From a virus, in IMG/VR virus record IMGVR_UViG_3300042464_000516, positions 1-55,639 of that record: DNA of 55,639 bases. The stretch is one strand, 5' to 3'. The notes below the pieces were generated by a model. It was not told where the DNA came from. It made no database searches and worked only from the letters and a program-made list of their open reading frames with translations. Each line of letters begins with the position of its first letter. Positions within the stretch are counted from its first letter, which is position 1. Both the position numbers and the translations under genes were made by a program. This document shows, piece by piece, positions 26,314 to 34,969 of the stretch.

Positions 26314-26838
26314 TCATACTAGACGGATAAAAGCCTTGGCATCAGATCGCGGGCGATACTTTCTCCAAACTCCATCTCCGATTTCTGAATCGCGCTCTCC
26401 CTTTCCGTTCGTGTTTCCGTCCACGCTCTCAATCTCTCCGCGCTCGCTATCAGCCGTCACAAGTCCAATATGTGAGAAGTCAAAAACCACAATGTCTCCA
26501 CGGCGGCACGGCTCATTTTCACCGAGCACTTTCAATCCCTCGTCTTTTGCCCATCGAATAAAGTCGAACGCGCCAGTTGTTCGGGGTCGGTGAAACTTTA
26601 CGATCTGTTGAACGCTTGGCGATTTTAGCCACTCGCGGATAATCCAGCAGATGAACGCCGCACACCAAGGCCAAACGCCAGGCTCAGTCCAAGTCGCCAA
26701 CTGATATTCGCGCACCCTTGGCCCGCGATTGTTTCCGCCAATCTCGCGCACGCCTATTTCCTTTTCGGCTATCCTAGCCAGAGCATCCCGTGCTTGTTCT
26801 GGCGTAAGAATCGCCAAACGTATTTCATCACTTGGCAT
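26314..26838 (-). CDS. Endolysin, CHAP-type amidase/endopeptidase
   Basis: A 174-residue peptidoglycan hydrolase. The catalytic Cys is in WPWCAAFICW, the His in FDFSHIGLV and the third residue probably Asn in SVDGNTNG, the order of CHAP/NlpC-P60 cysteine peptidases. GDIVVF between Cys and His is the usual central strand. No cell-wall-binding domain or secretion signal, so release depends on the holin upstream in the operon. It is the last gene of the lysis cassette. Confidence 0.85.
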   Translation of the reverse strand: MPSDEIRLAILTPEQARDALARIAEKEIGVREIGGNNRGPRVREYQLATWTEPGVWPWCAAFICWIIREWLKSPSVQQIVKFHRPRTTGAFDFIRWAKDEGLKVLGENEPCRRGDIVVFDFSHIGLVTADSERGEIESVDGNTNGKGERDSEIGDGVWRKYRPRSDAKAFIRLV

Positions 26839-27031
26839 ATCCTTTTAATGATTTCCCAATTTCATCGCCATTTACGTCGAGAAGAACGCGCTTGCCGTCA
26901 TACGACGCACTAGCACCGCCGTAGTGGAGCGATACGCGATACGGAATAGCGGAACAGCTTGTGAGGTAAATAGACGCAAGGACGGCGAAAAGCGCAAGCA
27001 GGATAAAGTAAGCAGAATACTTTGGCCTCAT
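26828..27031 (-). CDS. Small lipoprotein, outer-spanin candidate
   Basis: A 67-residue protein starting MRPKYSAYFILLALFAVLAS: a hydrophobic signal followed by the lipobox LTSC. The mature part is short and polar (IPYRVSLHYGGASASYDGKR). Position inside the lysis cassette, beside a holin and an endolysin, suits an outer-membrane spanin subunit, suggesting a Gram-negative host. The start overlaps the holin stop (ATGA). Confidence 0.6.
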   Translation of the reverse strand: MRPKYSAYFILLALFAVLASIYLTSCSAIPYRVSLHYGGASASYDGKRVLLDVNGDEIGKSLKGYAK

Positions 27032-27213
27032 GGCTTTGGTTTCTCTTGTATTGTTGATGCCCACTTATGAAGGGCGGAAGCAACTGCAATGATTAGCGGC
27101 CAATACATAGACACGGACGCAGGAATGATTGGAAGTTTGATAATTGTAGCATCCACGGAAAGCGGGATTGCGGCAAACGCAAGGACGAGCGAGATAAACT
27201 TTGTTTTGTTCAT
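27028..27213 (-). CDS. Putative holin, two transmembrane segments
   Basis: A 61-residue protein with two hydrophobic segments: residues ~5-20 (KFISLVLAFAAIPLSVDA) and ~32-45 (MYWPLIIAVASAL), ending in a charged tail (KWASTIQEKPKP). Size and layout fit a class II-type holin that opens the inner membrane. The start overlaps the preceding stop (ATGA). It could equally be an antiholin. Confidence 0.6.
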   Translation of the reverse strand: MNKTKFISLVLAFAAIPLSVDATIIKLPIIPASVSMYWPLIIAVASALHKWASTIQEKPKP

Positions 27214-27440
27214 AGCTTTGTGGTTTCCTTGAAGGGGCACGGCTTGTTCGGGCACATCCTGTATGCCATTAGCATACCGTGGTTCTCGCCTGCTTGAGTT
27301 TTCACTGATTCGATTTCGCTTCTAAGCTCCTTACGGTCAGTCTCGCATTGTTCGCTGCGATGCCAGAGAATCCTTGCAAGAAAACATAACGCGCCAGTCA
27401 CGGAACTTACGGCTACGAGCAAAGCGTTTTCGAGTGTCAT
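27210..27440 (-). CDS. Inner-membrane coiled-coil protein, lysis cassette
   Basis: A 76-residue protein with an N-terminal membrane segment (NALLVAVSSVTGALCFLARI) and a charged coiled coil (CETDRKELRSEIESVKTQAG). This is the layout of inner-membrane spanins or some holin-like proteins. The end holds CPNKPC. It stands first in the four-gene lysis set. Confidence 0.55.
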   Translation of the reverse strand: MTLENALLVAVSSVTGALCFLARILWHRSEQCETDRKELRSEIESVKTQAGENHGMLMAYRMCPNKPCPFKETTKL

Positions 27441-27862
27441 GGAAACAGCGCGAGGATTTCAGTTTTCTTCACCGTCCACGTTGCCAGTTCTTTGGGTGAA
27501 GTTCCTGGCACTTCGGAGGGAATGGCAATCATCTGCACGGTCAGCTTGGCAGCGGCTATGTCGCCACGGCGGATGTGATTGACTACGGTATCGTAGGCAG
27601 AACCAAAGGCCCATTTTCCGCCGTCGCTGAAATTGGCGTATGCTGCTTTGAGCGACACCAGCAAGTCGGCGGCAACTCGCTTCGCTTCCTGCTTCGACAA
27701 GACTTCCGGCCATGCTGCGAGCAAGGTTTCGTTGCTTGGTTGCGCGCCGAGCGCGGCGACATTCCAGTTGGTGACTTGCTGCTCGCCGCCGACACTGGAA
27801 ACCCGATAGTCATCGCGACTGGCGTTAGGGAAAAGAAACTGGATACAGGATGCTAGGTTCAT
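27437..27862 (-). CDS. XkdW-like/tail-fibre-associated protein
   Basis: A 141-residue protein. MNLASCIQFLFPNASRDDYR, then VTNWNVAALGAQPSNETLLA, match the opening of XkdW-type phage proteins. The start is ATG 27862 (ATGA overlap with the preceding gene). It stands between a tail-spike-like protein and the lysis genes, as in many tail regions. Its role is probably fibre assembly or attachment; no biochemical function is established from sequence. Confidence 0.55.
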   Translation of the reverse strand: MNLASCIQFLFPNASRDDYRVSSVGGEQQVTNWNVAALGAQPSNETLLAAWPEVLSKQEAKRVAADLLVSLKAAYANFSDGGKWAFGSAYDTVVNHIRRGDIAAAKLTVQMIAIPSEVPGTSPKELATWTVKKTEILALFP

Positions 27863-28665
27863 GGCGTTAGGTATTTGACTGTCCAACTGGAAACCTCCAA
27901 TGCGCTGAGTGTAGCACCGCCAGCATTATCTTGTAAGTTTCCTTCTATTACAACGGTATCGCCCGCTGCCACTGTCAGCGGGAAATTAAAGGGCACTCCG
28001 ATTGTCCCATCTGCCCAATTGCTAGTAAATTGAGCCGCGCCTAAATCCTGCGAGGAATTGCCGTTTTTGCTATAATACACATCCCCGCGTATATCGTATT
28101 CCGTGCCGCCACTTTTGTAGAAAAACACGATCCCGCTCAATAGAACTGTCCCTGCCCTTGGTGCGGTAAATAGGCCATAGTCGCCATCCAATGCGCTCGC
28201 CATCGAACCAACTGCACCTTGGAAAAGCAATGTCTCGGTTGTGTTGTAGGTGAGTGACTGATTGCTGCCGAGTGTAGCGGTGAACTCCAAGGCAGGCGAA
28301 AGTCCCACCACATCCCAAGCCGCCGCTGTGGTGTCTGCGGAAATGCTTCGGCAAATCAGCGTCACCGACTGTCCGCTGGCGAGTCTGAGAATGTTATCGA
28401 CTGTGCTGCTACTAGTCAGTATTATAATATCCGAGGACTTATTAATAAAAGTTGTTGCCCAACCAACTACAAGTGTAGTGACATCCGGGAGAACGTAATT
28501 CTGCTGATTGGAGCCTGTCGCCTCCTGTGTGCTCGCGCTTGTGACAGTAAGCGTCGTGGTGGCATTTGCCGTAACAGTCGTGGCGAAGATGGGGCGGGCG
28601 AGGATGCCTGTCTCTACTCCTGTCCCTAACGTGAGTATCTGGCTGTATTCGGTTTCGGCTGGCAT
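27859..28665 (-). CDS. Beta-rich tail/fibre protein
   Basis: A 268-residue Thr/Ser/Ala-rich protein with strand-like repeats (TTVTANATTTLTVTSASTQE). The C-terminal ~130 residues (GLFTAPRAGTVLLSGIVFFY onward, ending SALEVSSWTVKYLTP) have the pattern of a TNF/C1q-like jelly roll, as in the fibre at 24142. The start is fused to the upstream stop (TAATG). Likely a receptor-binding or decoration protein. Confidence 0.6.
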   Translation of the reverse strand: MPAETEYSQILTLGTGVETGILARPIFATTVTANATTTLTVTSASTQEATGSNQQNYVLPDVTTLVVGWATTFINKSSDIIILTSSSTVDNILRLASGQSVTLICRSISADTTAAAWDVVGLSPALEFTATLGSNQSLTYNTTETLLFQGAVGSMASALDGDYGLFTAPRAGTVLLSGIVFFYKSGGTEYDIRGDVYYSKNGNSSQDLGAAQFTSNWADGTIGVPFNFPLTVAAGDTVVIEGNLQDNAGGATLSALEVSSWTVKYLTP

Positions 28666-29009
28666 TAGCTTGGTGTGTCGTAGCTCACAAGTGCGCTTCC
28701 TGCCGCAATAGTGTAAGCGATTGCAGTTTTAAGGGTGCGTCCACCGTAACCGCCTCCGCGCACCGTGTTGCCGTTAGCAAGCGATGTGCCGTTGACGGTG
28801 ACTGTGCCGGAGATGGCCGTAATGCTCCATCCGAGAACCCCGGCTGGAATTGATCCGCTGGCTACTACGAGAGCAGGAGCAGAAGTGTATTCGTCAGAAC
28901 CGACATCCCCGCCAGAGGCGGCAATGAGAGAAAGCAGCGCACAATAGATGCTCTGCTGAACTTCATTCGGTGTCTGTGTCTTGACGCAATCGCAAGTAGG
29001 AAGTGCCAT
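28665..29009 (-). CDS. Small virion protein with MALPTC start
   Basis: A 114-residue protein starting MALPTCDCVKTQTPNEVQQS. The rest is Gly/Ser/Thr-rich and beta-like (LGWSITAISGTVTVNGTSLA). The same five-residue opening is shared with the next protein at 29011. One nt separates it from the upstream stop, so the two are co-translated. It may be a head decoration or head-tail joining protein. Confidence 0.55.
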   Translation of the reverse strand: MALPTCDCVKTQTPNEVQQSIYCALLSLIAASGGDVGSDEYTSAPALVVASGSIPAGVLGWSITAISGTVTVNGTSLANGNTVRGGGYGGRTLKTAIAYTIAAGSALVSYDTPS

Positions 29010-29010
29010 G

Positions 29011-29349
29011 TTATGCTCCAAGCGAGCACATCGGATTGGCAAGCTGCCAGAGAATCATCTGTTTCAATTCTGCGGAGTTCGCCTGTATCGGTGCGCTCAG
29101 GGTTGTGAGTTGAACGTATGCGTTATGGGCGTTATCCTCGCCGTCGCATTGGTTGTAACCGGACAAGTTCTGAAAGCCTTCCGCGCCAATGACTGCAAGG
29201 CGTTGAAGCGAATCGAGAACCGTGAGCAGGAACGTGACATCTTGTAGCTCCTGTGCGCCAGCGCGTGCGCTCTTTTCTTTGCAGGCGGCGACTTGCTGGC
29301 TGTCGCGCACCGTATTGCTTGTCCAAGGATTGCAGGTTGGTAGTGCCAT
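29011..29349 (-). CDS. Virion-associated protein, MALPTC start
   Basis: A 112-residue, mostly helical protein starting MALPTCNPWTSNTVRDSQQV, with several Cys (C6, C23 and later YNQCDG, NPMCSL). Lies directly after the capsid gene, in the place of a head-tail connector. No recognised domain. It follows a strong hairpin at 29372-29400. Confidence 0.55.
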   Translation of the reverse strand: MALPTCNPWTSNTVRDSQQVAACKEKSARAGAQELQDVTFLLTVLDSLQRLAVIGAEGFQNLSGYNQCDGEDNAHNAYVQLTTLSAPIQANSAELKQMILWQLANPMCSLGA

Positions 29350-29371
29350 ATAGTTTTAGAGTTGACCCATT

Positions 29372-29400
29372 CCCCGCTGCCGCTATGGACGGCAGCGGGG
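29372..29400. terminator. Perfect 11-bp hairpin after capsid gene
   Basis: CCCCGCTGCCG-CTATGGA-CGGCAGCGGGG, stem 11 bp, loop 7. There is no clear U-run on the minus strand, so it may be a partial terminator or an mRNA-protecting structure behind the highly expressed capsid gene. Confidence 0.6.
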
Positions 29401-29415
29401 TTTGGATGATAAGGA

Positions 29416-30849
29416 CTAGGCCGATGCGCAGGTTCCACCGCCGTTCCAGCCGCCGCACGTATAACGCTCGACAAGGGCTGGTGGGTAGAAGTCCTGTGCA
29501 GGACAGTTGTTCGTGCAATCCACCGAACCCGTGGTGCTGACTTGCAGCGTTGCGCAGGAGCGGGTGATACCACGAAGCGGGAAGCGGCGTGAGAGAACCA
29601 CATGACCACGCTGACCGAACATCAGGGGTTTCGCGGCTTTCTTGAGCACCATGCGCCAGTAACCTTTGTTGCGGTCTTGGTTGCATGGGGTGACTTCGTT
29701 CACTTCGTTGATCCAACGCCATGTGCCATCCCAAGGAGAGGCAGCGGCGGCGAAGTTCACACCGGAACCAGCGGAGAGCGGCTGTTCGCCGTTCTGCATC
29801 TCAAAGACTGACTCCATATCCGACCAAGGAATGTGCAGGCTGAAATCAGCATCCACGTATTCCTGATTGGTTTGCGAGAAGCAGCCTTCGCTGATTGCGC
29901 GGTTGCTCCACTGATAGACGCGCTTGAGCACGCCAGCAGGGTAAGCTGGATCAGTGAGTGTCCAGTTGTAGCGCAGAGCGAAGTAATCGTTCTTGAGCTT
30001 GTATCCGGCGTATGAAGTGGTTGCAACGTAGTCCGGGTTCAGCGTGACGGGTGCGCGGTAGCGGTTGTCCTCGCGGCGATTGGTGTCATACAGCGGCAAT
30101 GCGCTGAATGTCTCGTAATCGGTCAGGAGCTTGATTTCGCCTTCGGGATTGAAGGTTCCCATCGGGATGCCGTAGTTACGGACGCGATTGAGAATATCAG
30201 TCGAGAGCAGCGAGATGCTGTTCGGGTTGACCGTGGAATCGAGGATGATGTAGGTCGTGTCCACGTTGCCGTTGGCATCCGTAGCGAAACGCCATTGATC
30301 GTTCAGCAGGGCAGGAGAACCAGCCTGATTGCTGGCAGGGTCGTAGCCCATCCAGCGGAAGGCGGAAAGGCCAACCTGATTGTTGCGGTAGAACTCGTCC
30401 ATGACATCCGAGCGGATATACATGAGGTCTTTGTAGATTTGCTCAATCTGCTGATCGAGCGAAAGGGATGCCGCGAACATGGATTCCAAGCAATACGGTT
30501 GCGTATTGTAGGAGATGTTCATCAGGCGATACCATTGATGATTCGCGTTGCCTGGATTCACCACTTTGTTAGGCGGGTCGCAGGTAACGGCGCAATCGGA
30601 TTGCAAGCCCACCATGTCTTGCCAGAGGTTCAAGTCCTCATAGCCGAGACGCTGTTGAGCGAGTGTGGTGACACGGGACGAGAAGCCCGATCCAACGGGA
30701 AAACGCCCGCCGTTAGGAATCATCCCTTCCCAAACTCCCTGACGCCCGTTGAGACGCTTGAAGATAGGATCGAGATAATGTTGCGCGAGCGAGAAGTGAT
30801 TACTGATGTCGGCTGAACAGCCGATGGAGCCAATGACGGATTCTGACAT
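29416..30849 (-). CDS. Major capsid protein
   Basis: A 477-residue protein, probably HK97-fold, forming the head. Evidence is position (between scaffold/portal and tail genes), size, and a private promoter with a ~170-nt structured leader. Phrases such as MDEFYRNNQVGLSAFRWMGY and YGIPMGTFNPEGEIKLLTDY belong to phage capsid proteins of this kind. It has 11 Cys, clustered in the C-terminal part (SCATLQVSTTGSVDCTNNC, then YTCGGWNGGGTC), an unusual load that suggests disulfide or metal links. ATG without Shine-Dalgarno. The fold is inferred. Confidence 0.75.
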   Translation of the reverse strand: MSESVIGSIGCSADISNHFSLAQHYLDPIFKRLNGRQGVWEGMIPNGGRFPVGSGFSSRVTTLAQQRLGYEDLNLWQDMVGLQSDCAVTCDPPNKVVNPGNANHQWYRLMNISYNTQPYCLESMFAASLSLDQQIEQIYKDLMYIRSDVMDEFYRNNQVGLSAFRWMGYDPASNQAGSPALLNDQWRFATDANGNVDTTYIILDSTVNPNSISLLSTDILNRVRNYGIPMGTFNPEGEIKLLTDYETFSALPLYDTNRREDNRYRAPVTLNPDYVATTSYAGYKLKNDYFALRYNWTLTDPAYPAGVLKRVYQWSNRAISEGCFSQTNQEYVDADFSLHIPWSDMESVFEMQNGEQPLSAGSGVNFAAAASPWDGTWRWINEVNEVTPCNQDRNKGYWRMVLKKAAKPLMFGQRGHVVLSRRFPLRGITRSCATLQVSTTGSVDCTNNCPAQDFYPPALVERYTCGGWNGGGTCASA

Positions 30850-31019
30850 ATAAATGAGTTGGTTAAGTGAGTTGAGTTTTTCACCTGTGACGGTTGCGGG
30901 CCGTCCCTTCCAATCTCATTTCCGAGGTAGTTGCCGGACTACCCTGATGTTCATAACGGCTGAATCAGAAACTCAATTAGCTCGCCCTTCGGTGTGAAGA
31001 AAGGGCTACGCTGGTTTCT

Positions 31020-31048
31020 GTAAAAGCAGAATATCAGCAGACCGTCAA
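31020..31048 (-). promoter_or_regulatory. Promoter of the capsid gene
   Basis: Minus strand: TTGACG (31048-31043), 17-nt spacer ending TTCTGC, TTTTAC (31025-31020). It shares TTGACG-N11-TTCTGC-TTT(A/T)A with 8062-8034. The ~170-nt leader to 30849 can form a GACGG/CCGTC hairpin (30889-30905) and a GCCCTT/AAGGGC hairpin, and carries TTGAGTTT/AAACTCAA arms. Confidence 0.6.
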
Positions 31049-31070
31049 TGTTTATTTTCGCTGATTATTT

Positions 31071-32204
31071 CTACACCCTAACAGAAGGGCGCAGAAGTTT
31101 TCCAACAATCGAATCAACATCAGCCGCACTCTGCGAAGGCGCAGAACCGCTTGGCACAGGAATAGAGCCATTGACGCCCTTGATGAATGTATCCCGTTCT
31201 TCCAGCTTCGCCTTCAGCGCGGCATTTTCCTCTACGAGTTTTGCGCGTTCGCCGTCCACGCGCTTAAAGTGATGGGCTAAAGTATGCGTATGCGCGAGGC
31301 TGGTGAGCATATCGCGGGTTGATAATCCCTTGCCGTCTGCGCCGATTGCGCGATCTAGTATTTCCTCCGTTTGCCTGCGAATATCGGGATCGGCCAAGAG
31401 TTCTTTGTGCGATGCCTCAATCTCCGCAAACACGGAATTGCGTTCAGCCTTGAGCGATGAGAAATATTGCTTCTGATTATTCTCTGCCTCCGTCTGCCGC
31501 TGCTTCTGGATTTCCGTCCATGTTTTTTCGGAATCCGCCAACTCCTGATTCCGCTGCATATCGAGTTCGATTGCCTTTTGATAGGCGGCATTGAAGCGCA
31601 GACGCTTCGCCGCTGGAAGCATATCAGCCCAATCCGAAAACTGTTCCTCGTTCCATGTAGCGATTGCCGTTTTGATCTCTGCGGCATCAGCCCCGGCTTC
31701 CGTGAAAAGCTGACTCATCACGCGCACGGATGCCTCGATAGGCTTGTTGTATTTGCCCTGGAACTCTGGATCACGGGCAAGGTCTGCGATGCGAAGATTC
31801 GCCTGCAACTCCTGCGCCCGCTTTTCTGCTGCTGTCAGCTTTTCCTCGTATTCCTTCGGCACAGGATTCTTTTTGAACGTGTCATATTCCTCGCGCACCT
31901 TAGTCAATTCAGCTTCGCGCTCTGCTGCACGTTTCTCCGCTTCCTCTGCTTTCTTGCGGAGCGCGGCAAAGTTCTTGTCGGCATCGCTCTCGACCTTGGC
32001 TTCCGGCTCCTTCGTCTTGTCCTGCTTCGCGGCTGGCTTCTGCTTCTGGATTTCCGGCAGATTCGATACCTTCGGCTTGAGCAGGTTGCCGACTACGGCA
32101 TCCACCTGTTCGGGTGTGAGTGGGCCTTTGTTTTCCTCCGCTTGCGGTGCGGCAGGGATTACGGGTGTGGTTTCTTTTGCTGGTGTTTCGGTTGTAGTTT
32201 CCAT
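31071..32204 (-). CDS. Capsid scaffolding protein
   Basis: A 377-residue protein, very rich in Glu/Lys/Ala, with long helices (EEAEKRAAEREAELTKVREE) as expected for a scaffold that guides head assembly and is then removed. It lies between portal and capsid. Notably, a similar motif sits at both ends: VDAVVGNLLKPKV near residue 35 and VDSIVGKLLRPSV at the extreme C-terminus. The C-terminal copy is where scaffolds usually bind the capsid protein. Pro-rich N-terminus. The start is ATG 32204. Confidence 0.75.
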   Translation of the reverse strand: METTTETPAKETTPVIPAAPQAEENKGPLTPEQVDAVVGNLLKPKVSNLPEIQKQKPAAKQDKTKEPEAKVESDADKNFAALRKKAEEAEKRAAEREAELTKVREEYDTFKKNPVPKEYEEKLTAAEKRAQELQANLRIADLARDPEFQGKYNKPIEASVRVMSQLFTEAGADAAEIKTAIATWNEEQFSDWADMLPAAKRLRFNAAYQKAIELDMQRNQELADSEKTWTEIQKQRQTEAENNQKQYFSSLKAERNSVFAEIEASHKELLADPDIRRQTEEILDRAIGADGKGLSTRDMLTSLAHTHTLAHHFKRVDGERAKLVEENAALKAKLEERDTFIKGVNGSIPVPSGSAPSQSAADVDSIVGKLLRPSVRV

Positions 32205-32207
32205 AGA

Positions 32208-32489
32208 TTATAGTTTTGGGCGGTTTTCTGAAATTGGATCGGCGTAAAGCTGTGTCTGTTGTTTTGGGGCTTCCTCCGCTTTGAGCTTCCCGATGTTCTT
32301 GAGGAAGGCGATACAGCCGCGCCACCCCTGCATATACCCCTCGTTTCGGATGATGCTGGTTGGATCGGTGATTGCGCCTACGTTCGTCATTTCTTCACGG
32401 GCGCATTCAAGTATGTGCGCGAACGTGGTGTCCGAGATCATTTCAACGACCTTGGGGCCGATGTGCGAATGGAGTTCTTTCTTTGTCAT
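32208..32489 (-). CDS. Hypothetical protein between portal and scaffold
   Basis: A 93-residue protein starting MTKKELHSHIGPKVVEMISD, helical, ending QLYADPISENRPKL. Its start overlaps the portal stop (ATGA) and its end is 3 nt from the scaffold start. In many podoviruses this slot holds a small head protein. Not recognised. Confidence 0.6.
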   Translation of the reverse strand: MTKKELHSHIGPKVVEMISDTTFAHILECAREEMTNVGAITDPTSIIRNEGYMQGWRGCIAFLKNIGKLKAEEAPKQQTQLYADPISENRPKL

Positions 32490-34969
32490 TTGGTTTTAGG
32501 TTTTGCTGCTGCTTCCTTATTCTTGGTTTCGATTGTAGCCTTTGCTTCCTCCTGCCGGATCGCCATGTCCTGCTGCGCCCGCGCCACTCCAAAAGTCAGG
32601 TCTTGCGCACCCTGCGCCTGTTCGTGAAACAAGTCCTGCCGCTTCTGCTCATCCTTCTGCGCCTGTGTAAGCTGATGATCCGCCAGCTTCATTTGCGTCC
32701 GCGCCTGTGTCGTCACCGCGAGATTGCCGAGCTTGGCTTTATGCGCCTGATCCTTCAACGCCATATCCTGTTGCGCCTGCGCCTGCTTGATCTGCATCTC
32801 CTGTTGCGCCTTCATCATCTCCGGCGATGCCTGCGGCTGCTGTTGAACGTCTGCTTTCTGAATATCTTCCGCCAGCGATGTGCTCAACTGTTGCAGGTTG
32901 TGTAGCTGCTTGGTGATTGCGGCAACCATCTGCTCGTAGAGCGCGGGTTGATTCCCTGCGCGTGGAATCGAAGCCATAAGTTGAACGTGTTGCCCGATAT
33001 GCTGCACCCCTGCATCCATGAGGTTATTCAGCTTTTTCGCGCCTTCAAGATTCTGCGGGTTGATCCCCTGCTCCATGATTTGCGGAACGACCTGTGATGC
33101 CTGCGATAGTAATTCCAGATGCTTCGATACGTGCTGCTCTTGGTCTTGGAATCCGTAGGCTATCGGAACTTGGCCGAGTTGAATCAGGCTGTTCTCGTTA
33201 TCAATCTGCACTTGGTTCTGTCCGGGTTGCGGTTGCTCTTCCTCCACAAATGCCGATACCATTTCCACTCCCTTGAGCGCGGCTACAATCTCTTTCCTCG
33301 CGTTCAGTTGCCCTCTGCCGGGAGTTGCTACACCCATGAGTTCCTTGCCTTTCATCAGGTCGAGCGACAAGTCGCCGCTGCCGATGTTGCGGTTGGCGCG
33401 AATACACTTCACATCCATCAATTCGCCCTCTGGAATCCCGCGCTTGGCGCATCGTTCACGGAATCGCTTGGCGACTTCACCGCCACCCCATGATTCGGGA
33501 TACTTGCTCGCGGGTTGCGCCAACCTGCGATACATCTCGCTGAAAAGCACATCGAGTCCGACTGAGCGATACACCATAATCTGCAACGTGGAGAACTGCG
33601 CCCTATCCGCCCTATCCGCTGTTACCTGTGTTGCTGTTGGCTGCTCCCCTGTTGTCGTTTTGTCGTTCTGCGGGCTAATGCGCGTGTTCTCTGCAATCAA
33701 CTGACTGCCCATGCCGACAATAGACAGCGCACCTTCGATGTCTGCTTGAAACCGTTGCTGCTCCATCTCTAGCCCTGGAGCCATGATGCCGAGATTCGAT
33801 AGGGTGATCTGATCCAGCTTTTGCGTATCCGACTCTGACATTCCCTTGAACATCAGCATATTCGTCAGCACGGCTCCCGTAGCACCACGATTGAACATCA
33901 GGTTGTTCAAGTGGCATCCGTCAAAGATGAGATCGCCAAATCCCTTGACCCCGTGCCAATCGTTTTCCGGCCCTGCATTATCAGCGAACGGAACTATCAC
34001 TTGCTGCCAGCGTTTCGCTATTCTGACTCTCTCGTAGATGAATGAACTTGCGTCCTCGTCTTTTGCTGTTTCATCGGCGCGACCTTCTCCGAACAAATCC
34101 GTGAACGTGCATTGCGTGATCGTGCCGTCGAACTCCTTCACGAACATATGAATCAGTCGAATCGGAAGGAACTCGCTCAAAAGCCATGTGTCGTTGTTGC
34201 GAATCTGATTGACCCATTCGCTATACGTGAACCTGCGCTGGCTTGTCTGCGAAGTCAGTTCTACGTGTTCATACAAGTTGCGCAGAATCGCTTTCTCGTT
34301 CCATCCAGCCATCCCACATCTCCCGTAAAGGTCTGTCACTGAAATCTGATCCTCGATCCACATTGCCGAACAGTTGTCCATCGAGAGGCGAGTGCCCTCT
34401 GGCAGTAGCACCCGGCGCGTCGGTATTACCTTGAACCGAAAATCCACTGAATCAGGAAAGAACGCAATGCCGATACCGAATAGCCCCATCTGTGTATCCC
34501 GCGCTGCCGATTCTAGGATATACTGATTCCCCTGCTCGAAATCAGAGTTGTCCCAGCGGCGGATTGCCGAGTTCATTTCTTCCGTGATAACCTTGCCGCG
34601 ACGTTCAGCCTCCATCGAGTCGTCGTGTTCAGCTATGACTTCGGCATAGCCGTCTCCCTGTGCCGCCATAGCCATCCACGTTGAGCGGTAGGTGTCCACC
34701 TTGGCTTGAAACTGCTTGGTGTTGATGTTGGGCATATCCGCCTGCCCGTTTGCCTCCTGTGTCGCTGGCGGCGTAGGCGGAAACCCTGCATAGATACCCG
34801 CGATGTCCGCGAACCGCTGATCCCGCTTCATGTTGGCGTTACGCGCTTTCACGTATGCCGACCATGCAGCGGTAGTAGTGGCTACCCTACGCTTGGGTGC
34901 TTTGCCTTTTGAATCAACGGTTTGAACGCTGAGTGGCGTTGTGTCAGCGGGTGAATTATTGTCAGTCAT
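32486..34969 (-). CDS. Portal protein (head-tail connector)
   Basis: An 827-residue dodecamer-forming portal through which DNA enters and leaves. The N-terminal and core segments (KRDQRFADIAGIYAGF..., EMNSAIRRWDNSDFEQGNQY, KVIPTRRVLLPEGTRLSMD) have the layout of large podoviral portals. The C-terminal ~200 residues are Gln-rich helices (AQQDMALKDQAHKAKLGNLA), resembling the long barrel of P22-type portals. Precedes the scaffold, as is usual. Start ATG 34969 without Shine-Dalgarno. The family assignment is from pattern and order. Confidence 0.85.
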   Translation of the reverse strand: MTDNNSPADTTPLSVQTVDSKGKAPKRRVATTTAAWSAYVKARNANMKRDQRFADIAGIYAGFPPTPPATQEANGQADMPNINTKQFQAKVDTYRSTWMAMAAQGDGYAEVIAEHDDSMEAERRGKVITEEMNSAIRRWDNSDFEQGNQYILESAARDTQMGLFGIGIAFFPDSVDFRFKVIPTRRVLLPEGTRLSMDNCSAMWIEDQISVTDLYGRCGMAGWNEKAILRNLYEHVELTSQTSQRRFTYSEWVNQIRNNDTWLLSEFLPIRLIHMFVKEFDGTITQCTFTDLFGEGRADETAKDEDASSFIYERVRIAKRWQQVIVPFADNAGPENDWHGVKGFGDLIFDGCHLNNLMFNRGATGAVLTNMLMFKGMSESDTQKLDQITLSNLGIMAPGLEMEQQRFQADIEGALSIVGMGSQLIAENTRISPQNDKTTTGEQPTATQVTADRADRAQFSTLQIMVYRSVGLDVLFSEMYRRLAQPASKYPESWGGGEVAKRFRERCAKRGIPEGELMDVKCIRANRNIGSGDLSLDLMKGKELMGVATPGRGQLNARKEIVAALKGVEMVSAFVEEEQPQPGQNQVQIDNENSLIQLGQVPIAYGFQDQEQHVSKHLELLSQASQVVPQIMEQGINPQNLEGAKKLNNLMDAGVQHIGQHVQLMASIPRAGNQPALYEQMVAAITKQLHNLQQLSTSLAEDIQKADVQQQPQASPEMMKAQQEMQIKQAQAQQDMALKDQAHKAKLGNLAVTTQARTQMKLADHQLTQAQKDEQKRQDLFHEQAQGAQDLTFGVARAQQDMAIRQEEAKATIETKNKEAAAKPKTK

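Noticed and set aside
31467-32213. 248-codon plus-strand frame across the scaffold gene
   Set aside because: Leu/Cys/Phe-rich shadow of a Glu/Lys coiled coil on the real strand.
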